Shown: one piece after another, positions 32,580 to 32,735 of the stretch
How positions within the stretch are numbered: position 1 is the first letter of the stretch
Layout: each line of letters opens with the position of its first letter
Source of the DNA: Anaerolineae bacterium
GTDB lineage: Bacteria; Chloroflexota; Anaerolineae; Anaerolineales; E44-bin32
Direction of reading: 5' to 3'
NCBI GenBank assembly: GCA_011192015.1
Contig: DUET01000083.1
Span: 1 to 32,735, forward strand
Length of the DNA stretch: 32,735 bases
Program-made: the position numbers and the translations under genes
The notes under the pieces: generated by a model
The model's input: only the letters and a program-made list of their open reading frames with translations
What the model was told of the DNA's origin: nothing
The model's database searches: none

Positions 32580-32735
32580 CTACCAGTTACGCTTAGTTTT
32601 GTCTAGGTTTACCCTTGGCCACGCAGCAATCTTATCTGCGAGACTTTCCAGCCGCTCCTTGGAATCTGAATCCACGATGCAGTGCATGCATCCCCGGGTG
32701 AGTTTTCCGTTCACCGAAATGCGAATAAACTTCAT
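32580..32735 (-). CDS. Small hypothetical protein, possibly cut by the right edge
   Basis: On the minus strand a frame of 51 codons begins with ATG exactly at the window edge (MKFIRISVNGKLTRGCMHCI) and ends with TAG at 32580-32582. The true start may lie outside. A C-x-x-C pair (GCMHC) sits in the first half and a basic, helical segment (SKERLESLADKIAAW) in the second. I recognise no family. A terminator with a proper T-run 54 bases downstream supports a real transcript on this strand. Confidence 0.4.
   Translation of the reverse strand: MKFIRISVNGKLTRGCMHCIVDSDSKERLESLADKIAAWPRVNLDKTKRNW

Noticed and set aside
1-32735. tRNA, rRNA, CRISPR array, insertion sequence or prophage
   Set aside because: Looked for T-loop-like words, regularly spaced repeats, transposase motifs and phage genes; none gave a supportable candidate. 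A tRNAscan or ISfinder search could still find something missed by eye.

Overview
The window reads as chromosomal DNA of a free-living, probably environmental bacterium, most likely from the phylum Chloroflexi (Anaerolineae-like). This is inference. It rests on many lipoproteins with Thr/Pro-rich linkers, a C39-like peptidase lipoprotein with a LysM tail, a short Flp-type pilin, an MGDG-synthase-like glycosyltransferase and a liv-type transporter with an enlarged LivM. No rRNA, tRNA, CRISPR array, insertion sequence or phage gene was seen.

Left part (1-13231). A partial pyrimidine-nucleoside phosphorylase gene (minus) is divergent from a MTA/SAH-deaminase-like amidohydrolase that carries a CYTH-like C-terminal domain. 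Its stop lies 5 bp from that of convergent mutS. Divergent from mutS is a ROK sugar kinase. Then come a peptide-type ABC binding lipoprotein and two overlapping permease genes with no ATPase genes, followed by a PiT phosphate transporter. The minus-strand cluster glycosyltransferase-yraN-miaA is tightly packed and translationally coupled, and miaA overlaps the end of the PiT gene.

Centre (13232-23520). A 1.1 kb gene-free region rich in hairpins precedes a complete branched-chain/polar amino acid ABC transporter (livK, livH, livM, livG, livF). A perfect hairpin separates livK from livH. After a terminator-like hairpin come an ornithine-cyclodeaminase-family gene, an FAD-dependent amine/amino acid oxidoreductase and cinA, closely spaced. 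Uptake followed by an imino/amino acid redox pair suggests an amino acid uptake and catabolic module.

Right part (23521-32735). This is a mosaic of mostly single genes with their own promoters: a cell-wall amidase with an Ig-like domain, coiled coil and C-terminal membrane anchor; a 61-aa membrane protein between a good promoter and a strong terminator; a C39-like/LysM lipoprotein; a HAD phosphatase; and a small lipoprotein. A disturbed locus follows. A second ornithine-cyclodeaminase-family gene is flanked by ~200 bp direct repeats. The upstream repeat is the decayed 3' end of a former tandem copy, and it abuts an AT-richer gene, possibly of the ATC-hydrolase family, interrupted by one in-frame TAG. 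An orphan Flp pilin, a DUF6159-like membrane protein and a cold-shock gene with a bidirectional terminator complete the window.

The most unusual items are the amidohydrolase-CYTH fusion, the TAG-interrupted gene beside the decayed duplication, the livK-livH hairpin, the degenerate CinA C-terminal domain and the Ig-like, membrane-anchored amidase.
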